A stretch of 64,000 nucleotides of DNA. Source: Atriophallophorus winterbourni. Taxonomy: Eukaryota; Platyhelminthes; Trematoda; Plagiorchiida; Microphallidae. Below are positions 22,965 to 34,014 of the stretch, piece after piece. Numbering within the stretch: position 1 is the stretch's first letter; each line of letters opens with the position of its first letter. The DNA lies in assembly GCA_013407085.1 (NCBI GenBank), contig JACCGJ010001929.1, forward strand, positions 206,842-270,841, read 5' to 3'. Under the pieces are notes generated by a model that did not search any database, was not told where the DNA came from, and saw nothing but the letters and a program-made list of their open reading frames with translations. Made by a program: the position numbers and the translations under genes.

Positions 22965-23560
22965 GATGATATGCAGAACACCGCCATCCCGCGTGACACG
23001 CAGGAATCACCGGGAGGACCAACGATGACAAACGCGAACAAGTAATAATTCAGGTTTCGAAAAGATTGCACGATAACGGTTCGAATGATGGCGTCCTCGG
23101 GAACATGAGAAGATGGACAAGATCAGTCGCAATTAAACCATACGCAATTAATCAAGGTCTGTAAAACGATCCCCGCATGGTGAGGGCTTGGAGTGAACAG
23201 TTCATCGATTGGCAAATTAGATGGAAGTGATTGCCGGATTTCAGATCAGTGTTGCGGTTACGTGATTTGCTTATATAAGCTAAGCGTGTGTATTGTTCTT
23301 AGTCATGCACATAATAAACGCATTCGACCAATCGGCTTTCTCGTGTGCTATCGCATTCGTAAGTGAACGTGATTAGCATTAGACAGGGTGATCTCAGTGA
23401 TGGATCAGCATCCAATCGTCAAGTTGTTGCGAAATCGCGAGGGACTGATGTGGTTAATGTTGGATCGATGTCCCGAAAATCGGTGATATGAGTCCAGATG
23501 TTGGTCAGGTGCAACACATTAACCGATGACCTGAGAAGTTAGAATAATGAACCGGATGTC
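22965..23560 (+). repeat. LTR-like repeat, probably a solo LTR
   Basis: Homologous along most of its length to 31100-31745 on the other strand (shared: aagtaataattc-ggtttcg, gcgtcctcgggaacatgaga, ggctttctc-tgtg). It carries TATATAAG near 23273 and AATAAA near 23314, about 40 bp apart, as in the U3-R junction of an LTR. No protein is encoded. A third partial copy is at 1430-1590. Terminal TG/CA and target duplications could not be fixed. Confidence 0.6.
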
Positions 23561-24002
23561 GACCGATAATTCGAAGCAGTTTGTGTGGGTTCAAGGAACG
23601 TAATAATCGTTCCGTCAGAAAACGTGTTGTTTTATTGCTGCATACACTCGAAATCTCTCAAAATGTATCCAAGACTCAAACCTAGGATCATGAGATTTGG
23701 GTTCAACTGTCAAAATCATACGATACTGCAAGTTTTCACAACAATTCAGTTTTTGGAGATTAAGTAAGATATGTTCCACTTTGTTGATGATATGATTGGA
23801 AATATTGCACGGAAATGTGCAAATGGATGAAATATTGTATCCGCAAGACTGAACCTGATGATCCGTTTTTCATGCTCGGATACAGAATGATTTATGGCAT
23901 GGTTCGAGCTATGCACTGGATCTCGTTTGCGAATTATATCTGAAAACTAGGTCTTTGATTCGTCTAGTAAGTATAGTTAGTCTTGGTATCAGTGATGTGG
24001 AA

Positions 24003-24057
24003 TGGTATGGTATGGTATGAAAGCACAAGCCTGATCCAGGCAAAGTGCCGCACAGAA
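24003..24057 (+). repeat. Copy of a 50-bp dispersed repeat
   Basis: The sequence running tatggtatgaaagcacaag then cctgatccaggcaaagt and cgcacag recurs at 38792-38849 with few differences. Both copies start in an imperfect GGTAT tandem. Origin unknown. The rest of 23561-25110 has nothing I recognise. Confidence 0.65.
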
Positions 24058-25110
24058 AGAGACTGTTTCAGTGATAACGAACATGATGCGTTATTGCTCA
24101 ACCCACACATGTTTAAAACATTTCACACAAATCTTGTCGTATTTAGGCTAATATTCCCTGGTGAGAATGGAAAAGTGTATCCTTCGACCGGGAAAGCCAA
24201 TTGGTGAAACTTGCAGTCGAAAAAAGAGTGCACTGCTCTCGTTATCGATTGCCTTTTCAAATTCGATGAAGTTGGCGCAAAGAATGAAAATCACTTTTGT
24301 TTCGCTGCCGATGTGAAAGCAGGACTTCTCCACATGGCAAAACTTTTAACTGATCAAATCAGTGCATTACACAATCGTAGATCGATCATTCAAATGGATA
24401 GGTACCATTGACAGCTTAAAAATTTGGATTTGAACTTGAATCGCATGACTCGGAAAATTGGAATTTTTAATCACCAAACCATCAAAATGAGTATCTTATT
24501 TTGATGACTAATCTAGCTAGTTTAAACTAAACTTTGCTGCATGCTATGAAACTGAATAGGTGCTTATACAAATCTCTTCCTCTTGAGAACAGATCGATTT
24601 AATACATTGACGCTTGTCATGAATAAATTTACTCCTGGAAAGTAACGTTTGATTTTAGATTTGTAATTTTAGAAGCTGAGTAAATACACCTGTTGAACTG
24701 ATTCTTTTATCGCCTATTCAGTTATATCTCCAGTTTGATGAAAGTTTAGCAAACGACAGTATTAAGAAAAACTCAACTGCTGCGTTTGAACGACCATCTA
24801 CCCGATGAGTGATTTTAATTCGATATCAATCCAGGGATGTCTGAGCAACGATGATTAGCACCATGTATCAGGCCAAATTTATCCAAACACAGCAAGCTTA
24901 TCTATCCGGTTACAAGCGGAATGTATATCAAGCGAACCCAGATTAACAATGCAGACTACGTCGTTGTTGTAGTACATTTAAAAACATATATTCGGTTATA
25001 AAAATGCGAAAAATAAAACAGATAGAAAATGGATGATACGAAATGTTCTGTAAACTCACAAACTGGACAAAAAATGTTTCATATGTGCACGTGAGGTTTG
25101 ACATGAGAGT

Positions 25111-28100
25111 TTAACCCTTCTTTTGACAAACATACAATACCACCGGTTCACTGGATTCGCTCGATACGGATCCGTACTGAATGAATTCATAATGCATGGA
25201 CAATGCTGCGCGGATTTCTTCCGTTGTGACAAGTTGGTTTATAACACCCATTCGCTTAATTTCCATCATCACGTCGACTGGATATCCCCAAATATTGTAT
25301 CGAAAATTATAATCTCCAGCCAAGCCACCCAACACCTTGCCGGAGTTGCATGCTAGAACAAGCTGAAATCCTTCTTGGTCCGCAAGTTGGTCTTGATTAT
25401 AAGCAGCGCACAAGTGCAAAGCCGTGAAGCAGAATTCGACCAAAGAAACAAGGTGTCCACTGCCCTCATGCGGTGAGTCCAAACCAGAAGCGTATAGTGC
25501 TCCACTGTCAAGTGTTTGTAACTTGCAAATTTCGCCAAACGTCGTTTCTTTCGACAGTAAATCGTTGACAGTAGAAAGAAAGCTTTGTAGTTTGTGAAGT
25601 CTGTCTAGCAACGATTTTCCACTCAATCCATTTTGATATGCATTAACAACCGTGATTACGGCTGTGCCCACGTTATTCATTTCTAACCATGCACGGTTTT
25701 TAAAGTTGCTACTTTCATTTTTAAGAACTCGTTTGGACACACGGCTATACACCGACAGAGGTATAATTGTCTGAATTGCATTCAAGGTTTTTCTCACATT
25801 TTCTCCGGTCAATTCTTTTTGTTCAAAAGCTTCTTTCCTTTGGTAGAACAAACAACGGTATAGAAAATCGTGTTCTCTAACAATGAACCATGCCATCAAC
25901 AATGTAATCATTAGAACCATTGCATTTTCAGCGAATTCTCCAAGCTGATGGATACTATCGATGGAGGGCAACCAGAGTTTACGATATGTCAATCCCTCGA
26001 GTGAATTGACAATAACCAACGAGATGAAAAATCCAAGGAAACGGAGAGTATAACGTGAACTTGTTGGCGATAAGTGAATGAATGAAAGCAGGTCTCCCAC
26101 TGTCAGGAAGAAAAGGAGATTATCTGAAATCGTTATGTTTGAAGAAAGCAGACCGAAGTACACAACTAGGATGTATAAAAGTGGAAAAACGGTATAAATT
26201 TGAACAAAAGTTTCACCGTAGCATGATGAAAAACAAATTTCGTTCACGAAACTGAGCACTTTTGATTTTTGCTTGGTTCGTTCCGCTACTGAGCTCACAA
26301 TTGTTCGCAAAGCTAACAAAAGAAGACCAATGTGGAAAAACACGAGCAGAATATTAAAACAAAGCGCAAACGTTCCTAATAGATCGCTCGAGTATAGTAC
26401 AAAATATGCTATGTATATAAGAAGAAGATTGTGAAGCGATAAACACAATACGTCAAAACAAAATACCACATGCTCGCAGTCCAACGCATATTTACTAACT
26501 TGTTCGCGTTTAAACGGATACCTAGCATGCCAGTCAAAGGAAATCATCCCATAGTTTACCGGCAAAATAATATAAGATTCCCTCATGTGCCTCGGCGCAG
26601 CCTGGATGTTATTGATCAAGTGTTGTATGGAAACACGTAGGTGCTGATGCGCTTTCAGAATGAGTCTTCGTATATTAGGCTCGGTAAGTTCACCCTCGAC
26701 AGGCTCGGACTCTTGTACTGTTTCAGAAGCTAGGTCCGGATGTGTGAGATTATATTGATGGAAAATCAGCTGGTCTTCATTACAATCACTTGCTGTATCC
26801 ACGAAAAGAACCGTTCGAAGTGTGTTCAGATATTCGATTACTTCATTAGGAGATTCGTCAGAAAGTTGTGCTGTAACACCTCTGATATCCATCGAACCGG
26901 AACGGGGATCAACGTAATAGCAAGAAGGTGCACCCCATCTTCTTTCAGACGCATTTTTTTGAATAGCGAAACGATACTGAGTATGTGTAAGTTTGTAAAT
27001 ATAATCTGAAACACAGACACGGCCATCGATTCCTTCGTGTAAAAGGCGGTTCAGCGTTGCAGCTGCGTTCGAAGTGACCCATAATCCAGGTTCATTGTTG
27101 TTGAGAATTGCATAATGACATGGTTCACTGTGTGTCGCTACTTGAATTTTAAGTGAGATGTCAAACTTTCTATTTATACGTTTCACAGCGTGGCAACATA
27201 ATAATCCGAAATTGATGCATTGTGAAGCGGATATCTCGGCATCTTCAAAACTCACAGCGTGATATATATTTCCTGCATAGTATACTTTCTCACAATCAGC
27301 CAACTGACAGCACTGATCCAGATGACTGGCAATGAGTTGAACAATTTCCGCCTGTTCTTTCAAAGTTTTATCATGAAGACATTCTGGAAGATTTACGATT
27401 CGCGCCTGAGACATAGAGGCTGACCTGCATTCATTCAACACTAATCCTGAACTCCAGAGCGAAGACATAATTTCAGACCTTCGTTTCAAATTTGTGAATT
27501 GCCCAACCAATTGCGCTGGAATCGCGTTAAAAAATATGCGCTTCTGTAAATCGTTGTGATAGTTTGACCAGTGATAACTTTGCACCCGATCAGCCAGATA
27601 AAAATACGCTATTCTTTGTTTAATGTAGATACAAAACATCCAATACATTCCATTGATAACTACAATTAACCAGTGCGTCACGGATATGATGTACACCATT
27701 ATGGACTGTCCTTGCTCGCTGTGAAAATCTTCCATTGGAATGAGCTCGCCACGAGACAAGTTGGTAAATACCGAGAAGACCAGCAAATCCAGCGCAAGAA
27801 ATATGGGTATTAACTCCAATTTGCACGGCAACAGGAAAACCAACGATATTATCAAAACGTTTTCAGTCACATATGTAGTCCGTCGATATTGATGATTATT
27901 GGTTGCACTGATACCATACAAAAAACCTACATACAGAAGGAGAAAGGCCGATATAAAATGACAGCTTCTGATATCATTAATCCGCCTGGTGCACACGTAG
28001 ATAGAGCATAAAAGTAAAAAGTTTCCAAGAAAAAAAGTGAGCATAAAAGGAGCTATGTTTTCTGATTCTGTGAAGGTTACTGACAGGATGAAAAGGGAAT

Positions 28101-28338
28101 ACAACATGGTGATTTTGATACCGAAGCGTAAGCGTCGTACCGCATGAGGTAATGCGAGTTTTTCCGAGTATCGTTGAACAGGAGTCGTACCTTGTGTCGT
28201 AAATTGGTACAGCAGCTTTAAAAATTGTATGATTTTCAAGGAGGCATTCATGTCGCTGTTGATTGTATCACGCAGTGAGCGAAGATAACGATCTGTAAGG
28301 GATTCTGTCTCCCAATCAACCTCTTCCCATTTGCTCAT
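25111..28338 (-). CDS. Intronless transmembrane adenylyl cyclase-like protein 2, probable pseudoenzyme
   Basis: 1075 residues in one exon with the same 6TM-C1-6TM-C2 plan as the protein at 12623-15991: TM segments about 71-237, C1 about 300-475, TM segments about 623-821, C2 about 885-1070. C1 keeps only an outline (ARIVNLP where AD-IVGF is usual; GNIYHAVSF where GD-YY-VSG is usual), so both metal-binding Asp are lost (Arg313, Asn356). C2 is clearer (LQTLDSGALYASGL, GKVLGGLAGDYNFRYNIWG), but the catalytic Asn is Asp1022, the Arg is Glu1026 and the purine-contact Lys is Gln941. No site for metal or phosphate chemistry remains. The frame is long, intact and intronless, so it is probably a maintained structural or regulatory paralogue. 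It lies 9.1 kb upstream of paralogue 1 on the same strand, consistent with tandem duplication. The start Met (MSKWEEVDWE) is the first in frame; a shorter start is possible. Confidence 0.86.
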   Translation of the reverse strand: MSKWEEVDWETESLTDRYLRSLRDTINSDMNASLKIIQFLKLLYQFTTQGTTPVQRYSEKLALPHAVRRLRFGIKITMLYSLFILSVTFTESENIAPFMLTFFLGNFLLLCSIYVCTRRINDIRSCHFISAFLLLYVGFLYGISATNNHQYRRTTYVTENVLIISLVFLLPCKLELIPIFLALDLLVFSVFTNLSRGELIPMEDFHSEQGQSIMVYIISVTHWLIVVINGMYWMFCIYIKQRIAYFYLADRVQSYHWSNYHNDLQKRIFFNAIPAQLVGQFTNLKRRSEIMSSLWSSGLVLNECRSASMSQARIVNLPECLHDKTLKEQAEIVQLIASHLDQCCQLADCEKVYYAGNIYHAVSFEDAEISASQCINFGLLCCHAVKRINRKFDISLKIQVATHSEPCHYAILNNNEPGLWVTSNAAATLNRLLHEGIDGRVCVSDYIYKLTHTQYRFAIQKNASERRWGAPSCYYVDPRSGSMDIRGVTAQLSDESPNEVIEYLNTLRTVLFVDTASDCNEDQLIFHQYNLTHPDLASETVQESEPVEGELTEPNIRRLILKAHQHLRVSIQHLINNIQAAPRHMRESYIILPVNYGMISFDWHARYPFKREQVSKYALDCEHVVFCFDVLCLSLHNLLLIYIAYFVLYSSDLLGTFALCFNILLVFFHIGLLLLALRTIVSSVAERTKQKSKVLSFVNEICFSSCYGETFVQIYTVFPLLYILVVYFGLLSSNITISDNLLFFLTVGDLLSFIHLSPTSSRYTLRFLGFFISLVIVNSLEGLTYRKLWLPSIDSIHQLGEFAENAMVLMITLLMAWFIVREHDFLYRCLFYQRKEAFEQKELTGENVRKTLNAIQTIIPLSVYSRVSKRVLKNESSNFKNRAWLEMNNVGTAVITVVNAYQNGLSGKSLLDRLHKLQSFLSTVNDLLSKETTFGEICKLQTLDSGALYASGLDSPHEGSGHLVSLVEFCFTALHLCAAYNQDQLADQEGFQLVLACNSGKVLGGLAGDYNFRYNIWGYPVDVMMEIKRMGVINQLVTTEEIRAALSMHYEFIQYGSVSSESSEPVVLYVCQKKG

Positions 28339-31090
28339 CCTAACAGTATTTTGTTAACTAATTCACATCGTTGGAGTATCCTTACCGTCGCGCAATCTAT
28401 TTTAAATAAACGATCACATGACCAGTTGAAAGTAATCGATAACTAGTCCATTACCGAAGTTTGGGCTAATTTAACTAAGAATGGGATATTCTAAAAGCTT
28501 CATTCGAAATTATTTGAAAGTTCAGCTTTACGCTACCGTTCAATACAAATAGAAACACGGTTCTCAATTACAAAATATCAACGAAATAAATGTTTCCACA
28601 ATTTTTAAATGACTACATTCTTTTGACAAAGATACCTTGAAGCAAAATGGATGAATTCATAGATTTATTCTTAAATGATATGCGGATATCAGAGCCATTC
28701 TCTACACGACCCACAAAATGTTCATTTGGTCAGATAGTAATAACATTATCTTAAAATTTTGTTAAAGATTATTATCGAACGCAAAACAAACAAACAAAAT
28801 TTGAGATTTGGTTAGTTCGGTGTAGACTGGGTGAGAATTATCGGCGAGAAAATTATTAATAATTCAATCACAAGAAGTGAGGTGTTGTTTCATATTAATT
28901 TCCGAGATGCTTCCGTGGGTTACAGAACTTGTGTGAAAAATAATTTTGATAAAACTTGTATTAATAGGAAGCCTTTTGAAAGCAAAGTGGGAAACAACTT
29001 CATTCGCGGCACAAACGGCTGATATTATTGTCTGTTGAACTATGATTACGCAGACACACAATAAACACGATATGTAAACGAACTCACGAATCGTCAATCT
29101 GTGTGCGTTCTGCATACAACGGAGGAAATCTGCGAGGAAATGTACTGTTTGAAGAATTCCGGGATATATATATACCATGGCTCCGAAAAAATATTTTGTT
29201 TCTTAATCGATTACGTAATCAAGCTTCTAAGCTTACAGACGGTTTTGTCATACGTTGAGCGCCCCAACTTATTGTGTCTGATAAATTTTACATAAAGTCC
29301 GTAATACTTTATCACACAACTTGGATAATATTTTTCCGTTTCGATATGCCAGCAAGTCCCTATGTTACGGTCGATGATGAATAAGCCAAGTTGGTTGCAC
29401 AAAAATCGTTTCAGGAATGTGAATGGTTTGATCCTAACCAATATGGCCGACAAGGGCCACCGATTGAAACCCGAGGATGCGTTCTCTGGGATTTAAACGG
29501 TTCCCCACCGCGTGTCACGGAGGCTTTGCCGGGGTATTTTTGAGGACTGCTGAGGCAACAGACATTTGAACTCAAACTATATTTTCATAAACTATTGGTT
29601 TTTGATCTATTACCATGGTCAACATCGACCGGACCAGTCTAATCTATATCACGTGATATTCCATTAAATGCTTGATATTAATCATATTCATTTTACTTAT
29701 ACACAATTATTTTTGTATCAATATTTTCAACCCGTGGCCAAAAAATATGAATCTTGAATATTGTATTTTGTTAGAAAAAAACCGCCACATAAGACCGAAG
29801 CAAATCGCGCAGAACCTGCAACAAGAGCATTAATATATATATCGATTGACCTCGACTGGACTTTCAGAGAAGTGCGTATCATTAGGCTTACGTAGAGTAC
29901 AGGCCAATGTGTCATTTGATCACGGTTAATCTTGCCCATCAACTCATTTAGCGTATAGACTAGTATGCCAATTTACAAGACGCATTCAGATTGGTTGAAA
30001 TCTCATAACCTGTGCTTGTCTATTCTCTTTGCCTTGGTCTGACGAATCTTGTGAGATTTAGCTTAGCATGCAAATGGGGTTTATCAACGTATATGTGGAA
30101 CTCGAAGTTAACGTAGAGTCAAAATAAAATTTCATGCCACAACAACCACGAAACCAGATGTGTTTCTGACGTGCCTTATGAATTTTACACACTACTTACT
30201 AGTAGAGTGGAAGTGGAGTATTCTACAAATATTCCAGGGTCTACATTGCAGCACTACGTCTATTTCGAACATTCTCCAGCAACTTAGAATGAACACCTGA
30301 AGCAAAATCTAGATGGGCCAACCACCACATCTACAACGCTAGACGCCCGAAAAGTGGATTCGTTAAAATGGATTTGATTGTTAAACCTTTGGAAAATTCA
30401 CACAATTTGAAAAGACAGCTGAGGACACATCGAAAGTGCTTGGAAAACGAATTAACTAAGGGGTAAATGAACGCTTGATTAATTTCTTCCACTTGATGGC
30501 CAAATGCTCCGAGTTATCCTTAGAGGATTTCGAGGCAACTTGCAGAAAACTCGTCGATGGCTTAGTTACCAGGAGGAAAAAAATCAAAGAAAGGTAGCAA
30601 TTTAAGTTTGGTAAACAGCGTTATTCCAAATGCAAGTCCTCCAAAAATAAAAGGTTTCCTAATAAATCTAAAAAATACATTTATCATACGGACCTCTTTC
30701 GCGGACCCGGATATGTTTTCTGTAATATAATCTCAATTCTGAATGCTGAGGACATGATACCTTGAGTCAAGGCGAAATTATGGAACATCTACGAGAACCT
30801 GATTAGTTTAATGCAAAAGTGAATAGTAGATACTCCTAAGAGAGAAAGTTAAAAAAATTGACAACATATCTGAAGCTTGTATAGTAGTTAGTGAAGCAGA
30901 TGAGAGCAAATCTCTGTCAATCCCCAACAATTAATACTAATAAGATAAAGTTTAGCTGCACCTTATGTATATTGCTAAAGCGTGCGGAATCCAAACAGGA
31001 GCTTATCCATGGGTTGTGGTAAACACTGTATTACCAACCCACTCGTTCAACAAACATCCATAATCTACCTTAGAATAATAAAATATTTGT
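28339..31090. other. AT-rich interval without recognisable gene
   Basis: Only short open frames occur (for example 28864-29178 minus and 29211-29453 minus), none with motifs I know. The 5' flank of cyclase-like gene 2 (28339-28450) must lie here, but I see no convincing TATA box. No repeat matching elsewhere in the window was noticed. Confidence 0.5.
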
Positions 31091-31099
31091 AACATATAT

Positions 31100-31745
31100 T
31101 GCAGTGGTTGGGATTAGAAGGGATTACGTTGGGTGTATCGAGACCAAATAACATCCCCTGTCCTAACGTCTATTTCATTGTCTGCATAGGCTTCGAGGAC
31201 ACGCGATCCAACTCTAACCACGTCAAATCCCAACGTTCCCTATCCACTTGTTGATGGCGTCTCGATTCATCCCAGAGGTCAACTCGTCCAACGCTAATTA
31301 CGTCGAACCACGAATCCAACAACACAAGAGAAAGCCATTTGGTCAAACGCATTTCTCACGCGCATGAGACACCTAACGTATATAGGCAAAACTCCTTATC
31401 ACAACATTGTCCTCGACATATCAGTACCAGTTGTCTTTTCGATCGGGTTTGCCAATCGATTTCGTGCCAAGCTAATCACCTCAAGACCTAACCACGCTGG
31501 GCTCATTTCACCGACCTTCATGAAATTACATACGGGTTAAATTACAACTGACGCCGTTTATCTTCTCATGTTCCCGAGGATGGCGTCGTTTGAACCGTTC
31601 GCATGCAAGATTTCCGAAACCCGAATTATTACTTTATCGCGATTGTCGATGTCAGTCGTTCCGGAGCATCTAGCTCTTATTTTGTGCCGGAGGGCGGAGT
31701 TCGGCACGTCGCCTCGTGATTAGCACGTGTCGCCAATGTACTTCG
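31100..31745 (-). repeat. LTR-like repeat, second long copy
   Basis: Reverse-complement homologue of 22965-23560. On the minus strand it holds CTATATA, the shared ggctttctc-tgtg block and the gttggat-g segments in the same order, then extends with ggacaggggatgttatttgg. It differs by many substitutions, so the copies are old. Confidence 0.6.
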
Positions 31746-31966
31746 CAACTCCGTAATATTGTGGAGGTGATTCGATCATCGATTCGTTAATTAGAGAGGT
31801 AGCTGTCACGCTCACTCGTCGGTATTGCGCTGAGTTACTGGTTAATTTCGACTCGAGATTGCTTTTCGCAATTATGGCGGCTGCGGGGCTTAATAATCGA
31901 CAAAAGTGTCGTTAACCCTAATGCTAACTTTTTAGACTGTACAACATATCATAAACGATACAGCAA

Positions 31967-31980
31967 TATCCTTTCACACT
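31967..31980. repeat. Target-site duplication, right side of short RTE derivative
   Basis: tatcctttcacact, repeated exactly at 32293-32306. Confidence 0.85.
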
Positions 31981-32292
31981 CATTTCATTCAGTCCTCTCC
32001 GGTCTGTCGCTGCTTCCGTTGCCGTCTGCACCGTGAATCCTTGTGAATGTAGTTCGCGTTCCAACGTTTTGCGCCAAGTTTCCTTGGGCCGTCCACTTTT
32101 TCGTTTACCTTGCGGATGCCAGTGCATGGCTACCTTCGTATGCGAACTGGGATCCATCCTGCAGACATGACCGAACCACGGATCTGTTGTCATCGTTTCC
32201 GTAGCAATGTAGGTTTTACGGGATAGGGTTGCTAGCCCTAAGCCCAACCCTCCTCCTTTCTCAGACGGGCTTGGGACCGTCCTTGGCGGAGT
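31981..32292 (-). mobile_element. Short non-autonomous RTE derivative (5' head joined to 3' end)
   Basis: 312 bp bounded by an exact 14-bp direct repeat. On the minus strand its first ~100 bp (actccgccaaggacggtcc onward) match 4911-5010 of the RTE element. The rest encodes an RTE C-terminal segment (WFGHVCRMDP, HWHPQGKRKSGRPKETW, DRRGLNE) and it ends gaatgaaatg. The endonuclease and almost all of the RT are missing. It could be a SINE-like element mobilised in trans by RTE proteins, or one internally deleted copy; the clean duplication shows it inserted as a unit. Confidence 0.8.
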
Positions 32293-32306
32293 TATCCTTT
32301 CACACT
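32293..32306. repeat. Target-site duplication, left side of short RTE derivative
   Basis: tatcctttcacact, identical to 31967-31980. Confidence 0.85.
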
Positions 32307-32439
32307 AGCCACTTCTAATTCAAATGAAGGTCATATTGATAAAAAGAAGAAAAATGTACACATGAAGTAGTTTAAGCTAAGGGTGCTTACGGACGAGGCT
32401 GTTGGTTATCGTTGAGCGATATTATGTATATAGTCCTTA

Positions 32440-32520
32440 TACGAATATCCCATGGTGTTGTACAGCTGCAAACTTTTTATACCATAAATTCTTGAATCTT
32501 GAATCTTGAATCATTTCCGT
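32440..32520 (+). mobile_element. Extreme 3' end of a CR1-like element with TCTTGAA tail
   Basis: gtacagctgcaaactttt then accataaattcttgaatctt with tandem TCTTGAA units. It resembles the 3' end at 60590-60620 (cataaatcttgaatattgaa). Only about 80 bp is present. Confidence 0.6.
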
Positions 32521-32848
32521 TCTTACTCGCTTTTACGCAAACACTCTATCTAAGAGCGATTGTCTAGAATGTGCTTATAGTGTAGGTAAAACGTGGCTCA
32601 TCGGTGCATCTGGGTGGGTTTTCTGTAGAATGAAGCATCTATTTTAACGTTGATTTTTCGGGCTGAGCAGGCTACGAGACAAAAAAACGCTCAGGGGTGA
32701 ATAATTCACCTTCGTGTACAATCATTTCGAGGAGCTGACCTATTCAAGCAATTTAAAGTGGACCTAGGTCTTATGATGAAAAATGTCCGTTTAAAAAGAC
32801 CCGATTCTATTTTAAACAAAGTGATATAGCGCGCTTTGTTGAACAATC

Positions 32849-33049
32849 TCATTTGTACAGGTTTCCAGTATTAAAACTGATTCTGGTGCCAACCGAGCTA
32901 GCTGCAACGAAATCGTTTTTTTGAAAATTAGTTTGTAAAGCACCCACGTCGAAACTCAAAATACACTTGCGCGTCATGTGAAGTTGTAGCCCGTATTGCC
33001 GACTAATAGTTTCTACAAACGAACGAAATGCGTGTGTTGAAAATCCCAT
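32849..33049 (-). pseudogene. Possible Penelope-like reverse transcriptase fragment
   Basis: A 66-codon minus-strand frame contains RSFVETISRQYGLQL then RKCILSFDVGALQTN. In Penelope-like elements the RT catalytic region has a LVSFDV-SLFTN box preceded by a helix with FV-EI, which this resembles. No second RT motif or GIY-YIG domain was seen nearby. If correct, it gives a source family for the hammerhead repeats, since Penelope-like elements often carry such ribozymes. Tentative. Confidence 0.4.
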
Positions 33050-33874
33050 CCAACTTCCATGGATCTTATAGAAATGTCCTCATTAAGCATAGACAGTGAA
33101 TCATGTATCATGGGCATGTTGCTGGATTCCACACTTAATCCTTGCCCAAGACTTTCTCTCACATCAGCAAATATCCTCAAAATAATCATCCTGCTTTCTA
33201 ATACTTACCAATTCATACTGGTTTTCGGGTAACTGCAACCCCAACTTTGGGACGTATAACATTTTTTATACGGAAGCAATGTGACCATATGGATGACAAA
33301 TTTCTCGAAAGTCATATCTTGTTAATTTTGCAACTTTTCTGCTTTCGTGGTTCAAGTTGAGAATTTTTCGTGTTTTCTGATAATTTCAACTGTAAATTTT
33401 AACATTAGATTGGCTTGTTATCTGGGAATCGAGCTCAATGTTGCTTAATGCCGAGTGTAAGTTCATCTCTGTTCATTTCTTCCTTGTTTATTTCAAAACT
33501 GTAACTTATTTCTAGCAATTATTAATCTGGCAGCTAAAGCAGTAGGTCAAACAAACACAAGTTTTGAACGCTGACTATCATTAAATTGAATGTGCACTTG
33601 TGCTGATTTAGTTAGCAGTGTTGACATGGGAGGCTATGTTAGAACCAACAGCTGCTTGATCGTGCCGTTTCTTTCGCGTACACGGAAGCTGCTGTATCGA
33701 ATGACCTTGACGGCGTTCACGTGCATGCCCTTCACACTAACGCACGCTTCACTGGCCAAAAATACCAATTGACCTTGTTTTTACCACGTGATGAACCTAA
33801 GCAGGCTGTTCAGTGGAAAGCCGAACCAGGGGTGAAAAGTCGAGTGATGCTCAAACATGTTCCCTGATCTGACT

Positions 33875-33920
33875 AGCATGATTGGTCTGAAGAAGCTTCT
33901 GTGTCAGAAACCAATAAGTC
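33875..33920 (+). ncRNA. Hammerhead remnant (family B) lacking the second core strand
   Basis: ATTGGT (33881-33886), CTGAAGA, AGCTTCTGTGTCAGAA and then directly ACCAAT. Relative to other family B copies, the 10 nt GCGAAACGTT (second core strand, stem III and cleavage site) are missing, leaving both stem I strands intact. It cannot cleave. Confidence 0.6.
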
Positions 33921-34014
33921 ACCTAGAAACCACTTTAACCAATCGGTGTCAAACAACTTTCAATACGATTGACTTAGATCTACTGTATGGCTCGATCATC
34001 CAATGTTTGACGGT

